Origin: CAVZMI01 sp050011775
GTDB taxonomy: Bacteria; Bacteroidota; Ignavibacteria; UBA10030; CAVZMI01
Direction: 5' to 3'
DNA length: 64,000 bases
NCBI GenBank assembly: GCA_050011775.1
Contig: JBEKIL010000006.1
Location: 124,001 to 188,000 of the forward strand
Shown here: positions 43,697 through 52,395 of the stretch, one piece after another
How the letters are laid out: each line of letters starts with the position of its first letter
How positions within the stretch are numbered: position 1 is the first letter of the stretch
Notes under the pieces: model-generated
What the model saw: the letters and a program-made list of their open reading frames with translations, nothing else
What the model was told of the DNA's origin: nothing
The model's database searches: none
Position numbers and translations under genes: made by a program

Positions 43697-44293
43697 ATGA
43701 TTGCTATCATCGATTACAGGATGAATAATCTCCGATCGGTTCAGAAGGCATTTGAGCATTCGGGAACGGATGTCGTTATTTCAAGCAACGCGGATGAACT
43801 CCGGAAAGCCGATAAGCTTGTACTCCCCGGTGTCGGCGCTTTTGGAAAATCGATGGATACGATTCGTGCTGCAGGATTCGATCGGATTATTCTCGATCAT
43901 ACGGCAGCCGATAAACCGCTGCTGGGAATTTGTCTGGGGATGCAGCTCCTCTTTTCCCGTAGTGAAGAGCTCGGCGTATATGAGGGGTTGAACATTTTAC
44001 ATGGATCGGTTGTCCGTTTCCCACAGACGGTAAAAGTCCCGCATATCGGCTGGAATGAAATTCGAAAGAAACGTCAATCGCCGATTTTGAACGATGTCAA
44101 AGATTCGGCTTACATGTATTTTGTTCATTCATATTTTGCCGTACCGTCTGATGATATCGTGGTGGCATCAACCGATTATGGCATCGAGTTTCCATCTATT
44201 GTTCAATTTAAAAATATTTTCGGAATTCAATTTCATCCGGAAAAAAGCCAGAGCGCCGGTCTAATAATCCTGAAAAATTTTGCTCTGTTATAA
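43697..44293 (+). CDS. hisH: Imidazole glycerol phosphate synthase subunit HisH (glutaminase)
   Basis: 198 residues. Class I glutamine amidotransferase that feeds ammonia to HisF. Catalytic triad visible: Cys in LGICLGMQLLF, His and Glu in IQFHPEKSQ; also LPGVGAFG and HIGWNEI. It starts 8 bp after hisB; hisA follows after 5 bp. Confidence 0.96.
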   Translation: MIAIIDYRMNNLRSVQKAFEHSGTDVVISSNADELRKADKLVLPGVGAFGKSMDTIRAAGFDRIILDHTAADKPLLGICLGMQLLFSRSEELGVYEGLNILHGSVVRFPQTVKVPHIGWNEIRKKRQSPILNDVKDSAYMYFVHSYFAVPSDDIVVASTDYGIEFPSIVQFKNIFGIQFHPEKSQSAGLIILKNFALL

Positions 44294-44298
44294 ATATC

Positions 44299-45063
44299 AT
44301 GATCCTTATAATTCCTGCAATCGATATAAGCGACGGTAAATGTGTCCGCCTGATCCAGGGTGTCGCCGGTACAGAAACAATATACTGCAATGATCCGGTC
44401 AAGATGGCAATACTCTGGCGCGGGGAAAATTTTAAAATTATTCATGTTGTCGACCTGGATGGCGCCTTCGGCGGTTCGATAAAGAATTTCGAGGTTATCG
44501 AGCGGATGGCGAACGCTATTGATATTCCCATTCAAGTTGGCGGCGGTATACGATCGCTCGAACAATGCCAGCGATTATTCGATACCGGTGTGTCTCGCAT
44601 TGTGGTCGGTACCATTGCCATAGAAAATCCCGACCTACTCCAGCGCCTTCTTGAAAAATTTACGCCGCGTAAAATTACGATCGGTATCGACGCAAAAAAC
44701 GGAATCGTAAAAACAAAGGGTTGGACGGAGGATACAGGTATCACCGCTGTTTCACTCGGATTGAACATGAAACAACTCGGAGTGCAACGTATTGTCTATA
44801 CTGATATCGCACGGGATGGTATGATGGTGGGGCCGAATATCGAAGCAATCCGCGAATTTGCAGAAAAAACCGGCCTCCGGGTGACGGCATCCGGCGGCGT
44901 CTCGGGGTACAAGGATTTATTGAAACTTGCGGAACTCGAACATTGTGGCGTCGATTCAGTGATCATCGGCAAGGCGTTATACGAAAATAGATTTCCATGC
45001 CAGGCACTCTGGCGTGATGTGGAAAAAGATCTGAAAGATCTCGGTCCGACACGAAGGATGTAA
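44299..45063 (+). CDS. hisA: Phosphoribosylformimino-5-aminoimidazole carboxamide ribotide isomerase
   Basis: 254 residues; (beta/alpha)8 barrel. Fourth-fifth stage of histidine synthesis (ProFAR to PRFAR). Catalytic aspartates in IPAIDISDGK (Asp8 in the IPAID motif) and in VYTDIARDGM. Also VGGGIRSLEQ and ASGGVSGYKDL. The hisF start directly follows its stop codon. Confidence 0.96.
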   Translation: MILIIPAIDISDGKCVRLIQGVAGTETIYCNDPVKMAILWRGENFKIIHVVDLDGAFGGSIKNFEVIERMANAIDIPIQVGGGIRSLEQCQRLFDTGVSRIVVGTIAIENPDLLQRLLEKFTPRKITIGIDAKNGIVKTKGWTEDTGITAVSLGLNMKQLGVQRIVYTDIARDGMMVGPNIEAIREFAEKTGLRVTASGGVSGYKDLLKLAELEHCGVDSVIIGKALYENRFPCQALWRDVEKDLKDLGPTRRM

Positions 45064-45825
45064 ATGATCGCTAAACGTATTATCCCCTGCCTTGATGTCG
45101 ATCAAGGACGGGTCGTCAAAGGAATAAAATTCATCAATCTTGTCGATGCTGGCGATCCGGTCGAGCAGGCAAGGTACTATGATATGCAAGGAGCCGATGA
45201 GCTGGTGTTCCTGGACATCACCGCCTCATCGAATGACCGTGACACGATGCTTGATGTCGTAAGCCGAACAGCAGAGGAAGTATTTATCCCCTTCACGATC
45301 GGAGGGGGTATTCGTACGGTCGATGATATCCGGCGTATGCTTCAGCACGGAGCGGATAAAGTAAGCCTCAACACGGCTGCGGTCAAACAGCCGCTGCTTG
45401 TGTCTGCCGGCGCTGAATCGTTCGGATCGCAATGTATCGTGGTAGCGATCGATGCAAAACGAAAACCTGACGGCACATCTTGGGAAGTCTATATCAACGG
45501 CGGGCGCACACCTACAGGACGCGATGCGATCGAATGGGCAAGGGAAGTCGAACACCTTGGCTCGGGTGAACTCCTGATCACCAGTATGGATCGGGACGGA
45601 ACGAAGGATGGATATGATCTTGAATTGCTTAAGCAGATTTCGGCGGCAGTCAACGTACCTGTAATCGCCAGCGGAGGTGCAGGCACACTCGAACACCTGG
45701 TCGAAGCGCTGACGATTGGGAATGCCGACGCAGTCCTTGCAGCGTCAATATTTCATTTTCAGGAATATACTATAGCTCAGGCAAAAGCCTATTTAAAATC
45801 ACGGGGGGTTAACGTTCGGAATTAA
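45064..45825 (+). CDS. hisF: Imidazole glycerol phosphate synthase subunit HisF (cyclase)
   Basis: 253 residues. (beta/alpha)8 barrel that uses ammonia from HisH to form IGP and AICAR. Catalytic aspartates in RIIPCLDVDQGRVVKG and LITSMDRDGTKDGYD. FTIGGGIRTVDD and ASGGAGTLEHL complete the family pattern. Directly after hisA. Confidence 0.97.
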   Translation: MIAKRIIPCLDVDQGRVVKGIKFINLVDAGDPVEQARYYDMQGADELVFLDITASSNDRDTMLDVVSRTAEEVFIPFTIGGGIRTVDDIRRMLQHGADKVSLNTAAVKQPLLVSAGAESFGSQCIVVAIDAKRKPDGTSWEVYINGGRTPTGRDAIEWAREVEHLGSGELLITSMDRDGTKDGYDLELLKQISAAVNVPVIASGGAGTLEHLVEALTIGNADAVLAASIFHFQEYTIAQAKAYLKSRGVNVRN

Positions 45826-45829
45826 TACT

Positions 45830-46222
45830 ATGGGAATATTGGACGAGGTAAAATTTAATGAACAGGGACTGATCCTCGCAATCGCACAGGATGCAGAAAC
45901 AAACGATGTGCTGATGGCTGCGTGGATGAGTCGTGAGAGTCTTGAATTAACCCTGAAATCGAAGCAGGCAACCTATTGGAGCCGTTCACGCAAAAGATTA
46001 TGGCTGAAAGGCGAAGAATCGGGGAATATCCAGGAGGTCAAGAATATTTACATCGATTGTGATGCAGATGTGATTTTGATGAGGGTCTATCAGCGTGGTG
46101 GGGCTGCCTGTCATACAGGACACCGATCCTGTTTTTATAGGGAGGTCCTTGATGAAGGAGCGACAGTACGGGAATGCAGCGAAAAAGTATTCGATCCAGA
46201 AACGGTGTATAAAAAAAAATAA
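45830..46222 (+). CDS. hisI: Phosphoribosyl-AMP cyclohydrolase
   Basis: 130 residues: only the cyclohydrolase, without a fused HisE pyrophosphohydrolase. Third step of histidine synthesis, zinc and magnesium-dependent. Signatures: AAWMSRESLELTL, TYWSRSRKRLWLKGEESGN and the metal-binding CHTGHRSCFYRE. A hisE must exist elsewhere. purE follows after 18 bp. Confidence 0.95.
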   Translation: MGILDEVKFNEQGLILAIAQDAETNDVLMAAWMSRESLELTLKSKQATYWSRSRKRLWLKGEESGNIQEVKNIYIDCDADVILMRVYQRGGAACHTGHRSCFYREVLDEGATVRECSEKVFDPETVYKKK

Positions 46223-46240
46223 CTCATCGGAGATTAATCT

Positions 46241-46699
46241 ATGCCGCCAGTCGCAATTATGATGGGAAGTCAATCGGATGAGGAGATCATGAAGGGCTGC
46301 GAAGAATATCTGACGCAGTTCGGCATCTCCTTTGAAACAAAAATTCTATCAGCACACCGACAGCCCGACGAAACCGCGCAGTATGCCCGAGAAGCGGCGA
46401 GCCGGGGGATCCAGGTAATTATTGCAGCTGCTGGAATGGCCGCTCACCTCCCCGGTGTTGTCGCGTCGTTGACGACATTACCCGTGATTGGTGTCCCATT
46501 ACCGGCATCGGAGCTGCGGGGTGTCGATGCGTTGTATTCCATTGTTCAAATGCCGGCCGGAATCCCCGTGGCTACAGTTTCTATCGGAAAAACCGGCGCA
46601 CGCAGTGCGGCGGTTCTCGCTGCAGAGATCATCGCTCTTCAAGATTCCTCGGTGAGAGAGAAACTTGTCGCATTCAAAAAGAACGGCTCTAAGTTCTGA
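46241..46699 (+). CDS. purE: N5-carboxyaminoimidazole ribonucleotide mutase
   Basis: 152 residues, class I PurE. Converts N5-CAIR to CAIR in purine synthesis. Motifs: IMMGSQSDEEIM at the N-terminus, SAHRQPDET and AGMAAHLPGVVAS. The purine branch meets histidine synthesis through AICAR, so its place after hisI is sensible. The PfkB-type gene follows 7 bp later. Confidence 0.95.
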   Translation: MPPVAIMMGSQSDEEIMKGCEEYLTQFGISFETKILSAHRQPDETAQYAREAASRGIQVIIAAAGMAAHLPGVVASLTTLPVIGVPLPASELRGVDALYSIVQMPAGIPVATVSIGKTGARSAAVLAAEIIALQDSSVREKLVAFKKNGSKF

Positions 46700-46706
46700 T
46701 CATCCT

Positions 46707-47630
46707 ATGCGAATCCTGATCTGTGGTCATGGATCTTTTGATGTCATTCACCCCAAAACGGGTACTGAACGCCGTTTTCCCGGAGGTGTGTTCACTACGA
46801 TTGCTGCAGCGGCTCAGGTTGCACCTGGTGAGACCGTCGTACCGATTATCAGTGTGGGAGAAAATGAATACGATGAAGCGCATCTTTGGTTGGGGAAATT
46901 TCCAAATATCGATGTGAGCGGTCTTGTCGTGACCAAAGAGCCGACGCATACCGTTCATTATTATCAGCTAGCAAAAGGCAATGATATCCGGTGTACATCT
47001 ACACTGGCAGAGCCGATTCCTCTGAGGGCGATTAAACAGAAACTTGCGGGAATCGATGGAATCCTTATCGCGATGAATTCGGGCTCTGATATTACCCTCG
47101 AAACACTTAACGAAATGCGGATTGAAACACAGGGAAAATCTATCCCGCTTCATCTGGATGTCCACAATCTTGTATTGGGCCCCGATGAGGAGCACGGGCG
47201 GCCATATCATTCGGTTCCCACCTGGCGGCAATGGTTTTTTCATTGCGATACGGTTCAGCTCAATGAAGTGGAAGCTGCGGCAATCACTCCCGATCATATG
47301 ACCGAGGAACATTTTGTGAAGCAAGCGCTTGCATTGGGTCTTACCGGATTATTGATTACGCGCGATGAGCGGGGAGTGACCGTGTATCACCAACAGCATA
47401 AAAAAATACTTTCTGAAAACCTTACCACTCCCCTTTCGGATGAGGTCCGAAATACAATCGGCTGCGGCGATGTTTTCGCGGGAGTATTTCTCGTGCGATA
47501 TCTGATGACACATAATCTCATCAAATCAGCCCGTGAAGCCACGATGATTGCCGGATGGAGCGCGTCATTTTCATCGCCCGAAGATCTCTTGAATATCCAT
47601 GAACGATTAAAGGAGGATCCTCTTTCATGA
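46707..47630 (+). CDS. PfkB family sugar kinase
   Basis: 307 residues from ATG 46707. Ribokinase/PfkB fold: glycine-rich RFPGGVFTTIAAAAQ near the N-terminus and the C-terminal phosphate-binding motif NTIGCGDVFAGVFL, where the usual G-A-G-D is G-C-G-D, with the catalytic Asp retained. Substrate is not predictable. It sits between purE and lysC, with an ATGA overlap with lysC, which is an unusual neighbour for a sugar kinase. Confidence 0.85.
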   Translation: MRILICGHGSFDVIHPKTGTERRFPGGVFTTIAAAAQVAPGETVVPIISVGENEYDEAHLWLGKFPNIDVSGLVVTKEPTHTVHYYQLAKGNDIRCTSTLAEPIPLRAIKQKLAGIDGILIAMNSGSDITLETLNEMRIETQGKSIPLHLDVHNLVLGPDEEHGRPYHSVPTWRQWFFHCDTVQLNEVEAAAITPDHMTEEHFVKQALALGLTGLLITRDERGVTVYHQQHKKILSENLTTPLSDEVRNTIGCGDVFAGVFLVRYLMTHNLIKSAREATMIAGWSASFSSPEDLLNIHERLKEDPLS

Positions 47631-48982
47631 TAGTAATGAAGTTTGGCGGAACGTCGGTCGAAGATGCAGCTGCAATGCGTCAGGTGAAAGAAATTGTCCG
47701 TTCTCAGCTCCGCCGTTCGCCGGTCGTTGTTCTCTCGGCTATCGCACTTGCAACAAATCGTCTGCTGGAATGCGCACAACTTGCCGCCGGAGGCAAACTT
47801 GAGAAAGCGAAAGAACTGGCAATCGGGCTTCGTGACCGGCATCATGAGATCATCGGCGATCTATGCAGCTCGGACTCAGCCGCGACATATCTCCGGAGTA
47901 TGGTGAACGATACCATTGGTGAATTAATCACTTTAAGCAAGGGATTAACCATCCTCGGTGAACTTTCTCCCCGGTCACTCGATGCTTTTGGATCGGCGGG
48001 GGAACGGATGTCATCCGCAATCTTCAATACCTATCTAAACGAAATTGGAATCGCCTCTGAACTCGTCGATGCCCGCTCGTTCATGATAACAAATGAACAC
48101 TTTACCAAAGCGGCTCCGCTCTTCGATGCGATTGAACGGTTAATCCCTGAAAAAATTTCGCCTCATATTTCGAAGGGGAAAATCGTCGTTACACAAGGAT
48201 TTATTGGTGCAACTATGAGCGGTGTTACAACTACACTTGGTCGTGGAGGATCTGACTACTCAGCTGCAATTATCGGTGCAGCCCTCGGCGTCGATGAGAT
48301 TCAGATCTGGACTGATGTTGACGGCGTTATGACATCAGACCCGCGAATTGTCCCGACAGCGATGAAGCTGGATATACTTTCATTTCAGGAAGCCTCGGAA
48401 CTCGCATACTTCGGGGCAAAGGTACTGCACCCGAGCACGATTATACCGGCAATCGATAAGAAAATACCTGTCATCGTGTTAAATTCAAAACGGCCATCAT
48501 CAACTGGAACCCGTATCGTACCCGAACCGTCGAAAAACAACCTTGCAGTAAAAGCGATCGCCTGTAAAAAAGGAATCACGGTTATCAACATCCTTTCGAC
48601 ACGAATGCTTATGGCATACGGTTTTATGGAATCGATTTTCAGCGTTTTCAACCGCTTTAAGACATCGGTCGATCTTGTCAGTACATCCGAAGTATGCGTG
48701 TCGATGACAATTGACAATGACCAATTTCTTGATGAAATTCTCAAAGAACTGAAGAACTTTGCAGATGTGACTGTCTTCAGACATAAAGCTATCATCTGCA
48801 TCATAGGCGAGCAGATGCGTGCAACAGCCGGTATCACCAACAGGATTTTTAATGCACTCCATGATGTTGAAATCCTGATGATTTCTCAGGGTGCGTCCGA
48901 AATTAATATGAGTGTAGTTATCGAAGAGCAATTGGTCGAAGAAGCTGTTCGGCAGCTTCACAACGAATTTTTCCCACAATAA
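47627..48982 (+). CDS. lysC: Aspartate kinase
   Basis: 451 residues, monofunctional. First step of the aspartate family pathway. N-terminal MKFGGTSVED, active-site GFIGATMSGVTTTLGRGGSDYSA and DGVMTSDPRIVPTA, then two C-terminal ACT domains (about 310-450; GITVINILSTRMLMAYGF, MRATAGITNRIFNAL) suggesting amino-acid feedback. It overlaps the PfkB-type gene by 4 bp and precedes dapB, dapA and dapD. Confidence 0.95.
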   Translation: MIVMKFGGTSVEDAAAMRQVKEIVRSQLRRSPVVVLSAIALATNRLLECAQLAAGGKLEKAKELAIGLRDRHHEIIGDLCSSDSAATYLRSMVNDTIGELITLSKGLTILGELSPRSLDAFGSAGERMSSAIFNTYLNEIGIASELVDARSFMITNEHFTKAAPLFDAIERLIPEKISPHISKGKIVVTQGFIGATMSGVTTTLGRGGSDYSAAIIGAALGVDEIQIWTDVDGVMTSDPRIVPTAMKLDILSFQEASELAYFGAKVLHPSTIIPAIDKKIPVIVLNSKRPSSTGTRIVPEPSKNNLAVKAIACKKGITVINILSTRMLMAYGFMESIFSVFNRFKTSVDLVSTSEVCVSMTIDNDQFLDEILKELKNFADVTVFRHKAIICIIGEQMRATAGITNRIFNALHDVEILMISQGASEINMSVVIEEQLVEEAVRQLHNEFFPQ

Positions 48983-48996
48983 TCTTCTTCACAACC

Positions 48997-49719
48997 ATGA
49001 ATATTGCAATAATTGGATATGGACGAATGGGTAAAGAAGTGGACCGTGTTGCCCAGGAACGCGGACACACTATCGTCTCACGCCTCGATATTTCCGATGA
49101 AATATCAGAGGCCACTCTGAAAGGTGCCGAGTGCTGCATCGAATTCAGCATACCGGAATCGGTTTTCCGGAACATCGAGCGCATCGCATCCTGCGGGCGC
49201 AACATCGTAGTCGGGACTACAGGATGGTACAATCGTCTCGAAGAAATCCGCGCTCTCGTGGAAAAGAAGAAGATCGGACTCTTATATGCCGCGAATTTTT
49301 CGGTCGGCGTCAATCTATTCTTCGCAATCGTACGATCGGCAGCACGACTGTTGAACCCGATCGAAGGATACGATGTTGCAATCCATGAGACTCATCATCG
49401 AAATAAAGCCGACAGTCCAAGCGGAACCGCACTTACGATAGGAAAAATTATACTTGAGGAATTTTCAAGGAAGAAAAACATTTTCACAGAGACATCGCAT
49501 CAGACGATTTCACCCGAGCATCTGCATATAGTCTCAACACGACTTGGAACATTTCCAGGAATTCATGAAATCGCTTTCGATTCAGCCCTGGATACGATCG
49601 AATTGAAACATACAATGAAAAACCGTTCTGGCTTTGCATTCGGTGCGGTGCTCGCAGCCGAATGGCTTGCAGGACGGAAAGGGATGTTCACATTTAACGA
49701 TTTACTTACATCGAAATAA
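48997..49719 (+). CDS. dapB: 4-hydroxy-tetrahydrodipicolinate reductase
   Basis: 240 residues, slightly shorter than average (about 265). NAD(P)-binding GYGRMGKEV at the N-terminus, VVGTTGWYN, and the catalytic block HETHHRNKADSPSGTAL. Reduces the DapA product in lysine and diaminopimelate synthesis. Confidence 0.95.
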   Translation: MNIAIIGYGRMGKEVDRVAQERGHTIVSRLDISDEISEATLKGAECCIEFSIPESVFRNIERIASCGRNIVVGTTGWYNRLEEIRALVEKKKIGLLYAANFSVGVNLFFAIVRSAARLLNPIEGYDVAIHETHHRNKADSPSGTALTIGKIILEEFSRKKNIFTETSHQTISPEHLHIVSTRLGTFPGIHEIAFDSALDTIELKHTMKNRSGFAFGAVLAAEWLAGRKGMFTFNDLLTSK

Positions 49720-49730
49720 TCGAGGACTTC

Positions 49731-50630
49731 ATGGCAACACGAAAAAAGTTCCAGGGAACAGGAACCGCACTGGTGACCCCGTTTACCCGCGACGGGAAAC
49801 TCGACGAGCAAACCGTACGGAGGCTTGTTGAATTTCAGATCAAGGGAGGTGTGGAAGCAATCATCCCGGCCGGTACAACGGGTGAGAGCCCGACACTGGA
49901 AGAGGATGAACATCGCCGGTTGATCGAGATAGTTGTCGATCAAAACAGGAAACGTGTCAAAATCATCGCAGGCGCAGGAACAAACAGCACAGCCCATTCG
50001 ATCAGGCTTTCGAAACAGGCGAAAGAGGCCGGTGCCGACATACTTCTGCTCGTGGGGCCGTACTATAACAAACCGTCGCAGGAAGGATATTACCAGCATT
50101 TCCGGACGATTGCCGAAGCTGTCGATCTTCCGTTCATCGTGTACAATGTCCCGACACGGACAAGCGGCAACATCGAACCTTCAACGTTGCTCCGTATCGC
50201 CAAAGACATTCCGACTGCTGCCGGAGTGAAAGAAGCATCGGGCAGTATGCCGCAGATCATGGAGATCGCCCGGAATAAACCCGAGGGATTCTCGCTGTTG
50301 TCGGGTGACGATGTATTCACCCTTCCCCTTATGGCTGTAGGCGGCGATGGTGTTATATCGGTCATTTCGAACGAGGTTCCAAAAATCTTTTCTGAAATGG
50401 TACGTTATTGCCTTAAAAATAACTATAAGAAAGCGGTGGCAATCCATAATAAATTACTCCCGCTGATGCAGGCGAATTTTTTTGAAGCTAATCCAATGCC
50501 CGTGAAAGCTGCACTTGCGATGATGGGAATGATTGAAGAAGTCTATCGGCTGCCGCTGGTGAAAATCGGTGATGCAAATCGCCAGAAGCTCTTGGCAGTT
50601 CTTAGAGAATTGAAGCTTCTGAAGGGATAA
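49731..50630 (+). CDS. dapA: 4-hydroxy-tetrahydrodipicolinate synthase
   Basis: 299 residues. Condenses pyruvate with aspartate semialdehyde. (beta/alpha)8 lyase with GTTGESPTLEEDEH, YNVPTRTSGN (catalytic Tyr) and the Schiff-base lysine in AAGVKEASG. The usual length. Placed between dapB and dapD. Confidence 0.96.
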   Translation: MATRKKFQGTGTALVTPFTRDGKLDEQTVRRLVEFQIKGGVEAIIPAGTTGESPTLEEDEHRRLIEIVVDQNRKRVKIIAGAGTNSTAHSIRLSKQAKEAGADILLLVGPYYNKPSQEGYYQHFRTIAEAVDLPFIVYNVPTRTSGNIEPSTLLRIAKDIPTAAGVKEASGSMPQIMEIARNKPEGFSLLSGDDVFTLPLMAVGGDGVISVISNEVPKIFSEMVRYCLKNNYKKAVAIHNKLLPLMQANFFEANPMPVKAALAMMGMIEEVYRLPLVKIGDANRQKLLAVLRELKLLKG

Positions 50631-50636
50631 GTACTC

Positions 50637-51470
50637 ATGGGACTTCAAGAACGAATTGAGCAATTTTTTACTACACCGATCCAGACTCTTGATCGGGTCG
50701 AAGCACTCCGGACATTTCATGAATTCAAATTTTTCCTGAATAAAGGTGAGGTTCGTGCTGCAGAATTTCGTAATGGACGCTGGCATGTCAATAAGTGGGT
50801 AAAACAGGGGATTTTATTGGGATTCCGTCTCGGTGTTACGAGCGATTTCTCGATTAACGCAAGCTTTCGATATTTCGAGAAAGACACTTATCCACTAAAA
50901 AAAGTCTCTCTCGATCAGGAAATCCGGATCGCACCCGGCGGAACGTCGATCCGGGACGGCGCATATGTGGGGCATGGTGTCATCATCATGCCGCCGGCAT
51001 ACATTAATGTGGGAGCATATGTTGACGATCAGACTATGATCGATTCACACGCACTCGTCGGATCGTGCGCCCAAGTCGGTAAACGAGTCCATATCAGCGC
51101 TGCTGCACAGGTCGGCGGTGTGCTTGAGCCGATCGGTACCTTACCGGTCATCATTGAGGACGACGTCATGATCGGAGGCAATTGCGGAATCTATGAAGGA
51201 ACGATAGTGCAAAAGCGGGCTGTCCTCGGGACAGGCGTCATTTTAACCGGATCGACACCGGTTTATGACCTTGTCAAGTGCGAAATTTACCGGCAAACAC
51301 CGGACAAACCGCTGACGATTCCCGAAGGGGCGGTCGTTGTCCAAGGCGCACGATCGCTTTCAACTCCATTTGCTCTGGAACACCGTCTCTCGATCTATGC
51401 ACCGCTGATTATCAAGTACCGCGATGAACGGACCGACGCCGCGACAGCCCTGGAAGAGAGTTTTCGGTAA
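50637..51470 (+). CDS. dapD: 2,3,4,5-tetrahydropyridine-2,6-dicarboxylate N-succinyltransferase
   Basis: 277 residues, normal DapD. Left-handed hexapeptide repeats (about 100-220) with conserved APGGTSIRDGAYVGHGVI, MPPAYINVGAYVD, SCAQVGKRVHISAAAQVGG and GNCGIYEGTIV. Commits this organism to the succinylase branch of lysine/DAP synthesis. Located six bp after dapA. Confidence 0.95.
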   Translation: MGLQERIEQFFTTPIQTLDRVEALRTFHEFKFFLNKGEVRAAEFRNGRWHVNKWVKQGILLGFRLGVTSDFSINASFRYFEKDTYPLKKVSLDQEIRIAPGGTSIRDGAYVGHGVIIMPPAYINVGAYVDDQTMIDSHALVGSCAQVGKRVHISAAAQVGGVLEPIGTLPVIIEDDVMIGGNCGIYEGTIVQKRAVLGTGVILTGSTPVYDLVKCEIYRQTPDKPLTIPEGAVVVQGARSLSTPFALEHRLSIYAPLIIKYRDERTDAATALEESFR

Positions 51471-51471
51471 T

Positions 51472-52395
51472 ATGAATCGGATCCTAATTGTTGGATGTCA
51501 CGGACTGCTGGGGCAGAAACTGGTCGAAACATTTTCGCGCCAGGCCGGATATACCCTCAAACTTGCATCGATTGAAGACCGATCGTTCTTCCAGGAGACA
51601 TCTCTCGATTATACTCAGCTCGATATCACGTCGCGAAATGCGGTGAAAGGCGTTGTCGACCAATTTCATCCCGAGGTCATTCTTAACGCCGCGGCATATA
51701 CCGACGTTGACGGTTGTGAAAAAGAACGTGAGCTGGCCTGGCGTGTAAATGTCGGAGGCGTTGAAAATCTTATTGCAGCGGCACGCGGTTCTCAGTCGAA
51801 GATCGTGCATATCTCGTCTGATTACATCTTCGACGGCACGAACGGCCCCTACAGCGAAGAGGATACACCGCATCCTCTTAGTTATTACGGAAAGACAAAA
51901 CTTGCAAGTGAAAATGCCCTACGTGGAGGCGATGTGCCTTATTCGATTCTGCGAACGATGGTTCTATATGGAATCGCACGGAATGTCAAATCGAATTTTG
52001 TGCTGTGGGTAGCTACAAGCCTTCGTGATGGAAAACGCATACGGGTTGTCGATGATCAAATCGGTAACCCAACGCTTGCCGACGATCTTGCTTATGCCAT
52101 GCTGAAAGTTGTGGAGTTGAACAAGACCGGAGTTTATCATATATGCGGTCCCGATCTTATCAGCCGTTATGATTTTGCCCTGAAAATTGCCCAGGTGTTC
52201 GGGGGAGATGAAAAACTCATCACGCCTATGAAAACGTCAGATTTCCACCAACCGGCACCGAGACCGCTTCGTTCGGGATTTGTGATATTGAAAGCCGTTA
52301 CAGAATTGGGAATCACCACATCCGGTGTTGTTCAGGGATTACAGCTTATGAAAAGACAAATTCAACTCTATGCGGCATTCGGTCCCCATGAATAA
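51472..52395 (+). CDS. RmlD-like dTDP-4-dehydrorhamnose reductase (SDR family)
   Basis: 307 residues from ATG 51472, one base after the dapD stop. Extended short-chain dehydrogenase: GCHGLLGQKL nucleotide loop, HISSDYIFDG, and the catalytic YYGKTK (Tyr-x-x-x-Lys). ILNAAAYTDVDGCEKE is a RmlD hallmark. Reduces dTDP-4-dehydro-rhamnose for cell-surface sugars; a related substrate is possible since no other rml gene is near. The following lipoprotein overlaps its end by 8 bp. Confidence 0.85.
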   Translation: MNRILIVGCHGLLGQKLVETFSRQAGYTLKLASIEDRSFFQETSLDYTQLDITSRNAVKGVVDQFHPEVILNAAAYTDVDGCEKERELAWRVNVGGVENLIAAARGSQSKIVHISSDYIFDGTNGPYSEEDTPHPLSYYGKTKLASENALRGGDVPYSILRTMVLYGIARNVKSNFVLWVATSLRDGKRIRVVDDQIGNPTLADDLAYAMLKVVELNKTGVYHICGPDLISRYDFALKIAQVFGGDEKLITPMKTSDFHQPAPRPLRSGFVILKAVTELGITTSGVVQGLQLMKRQIQLYAAFGPHE

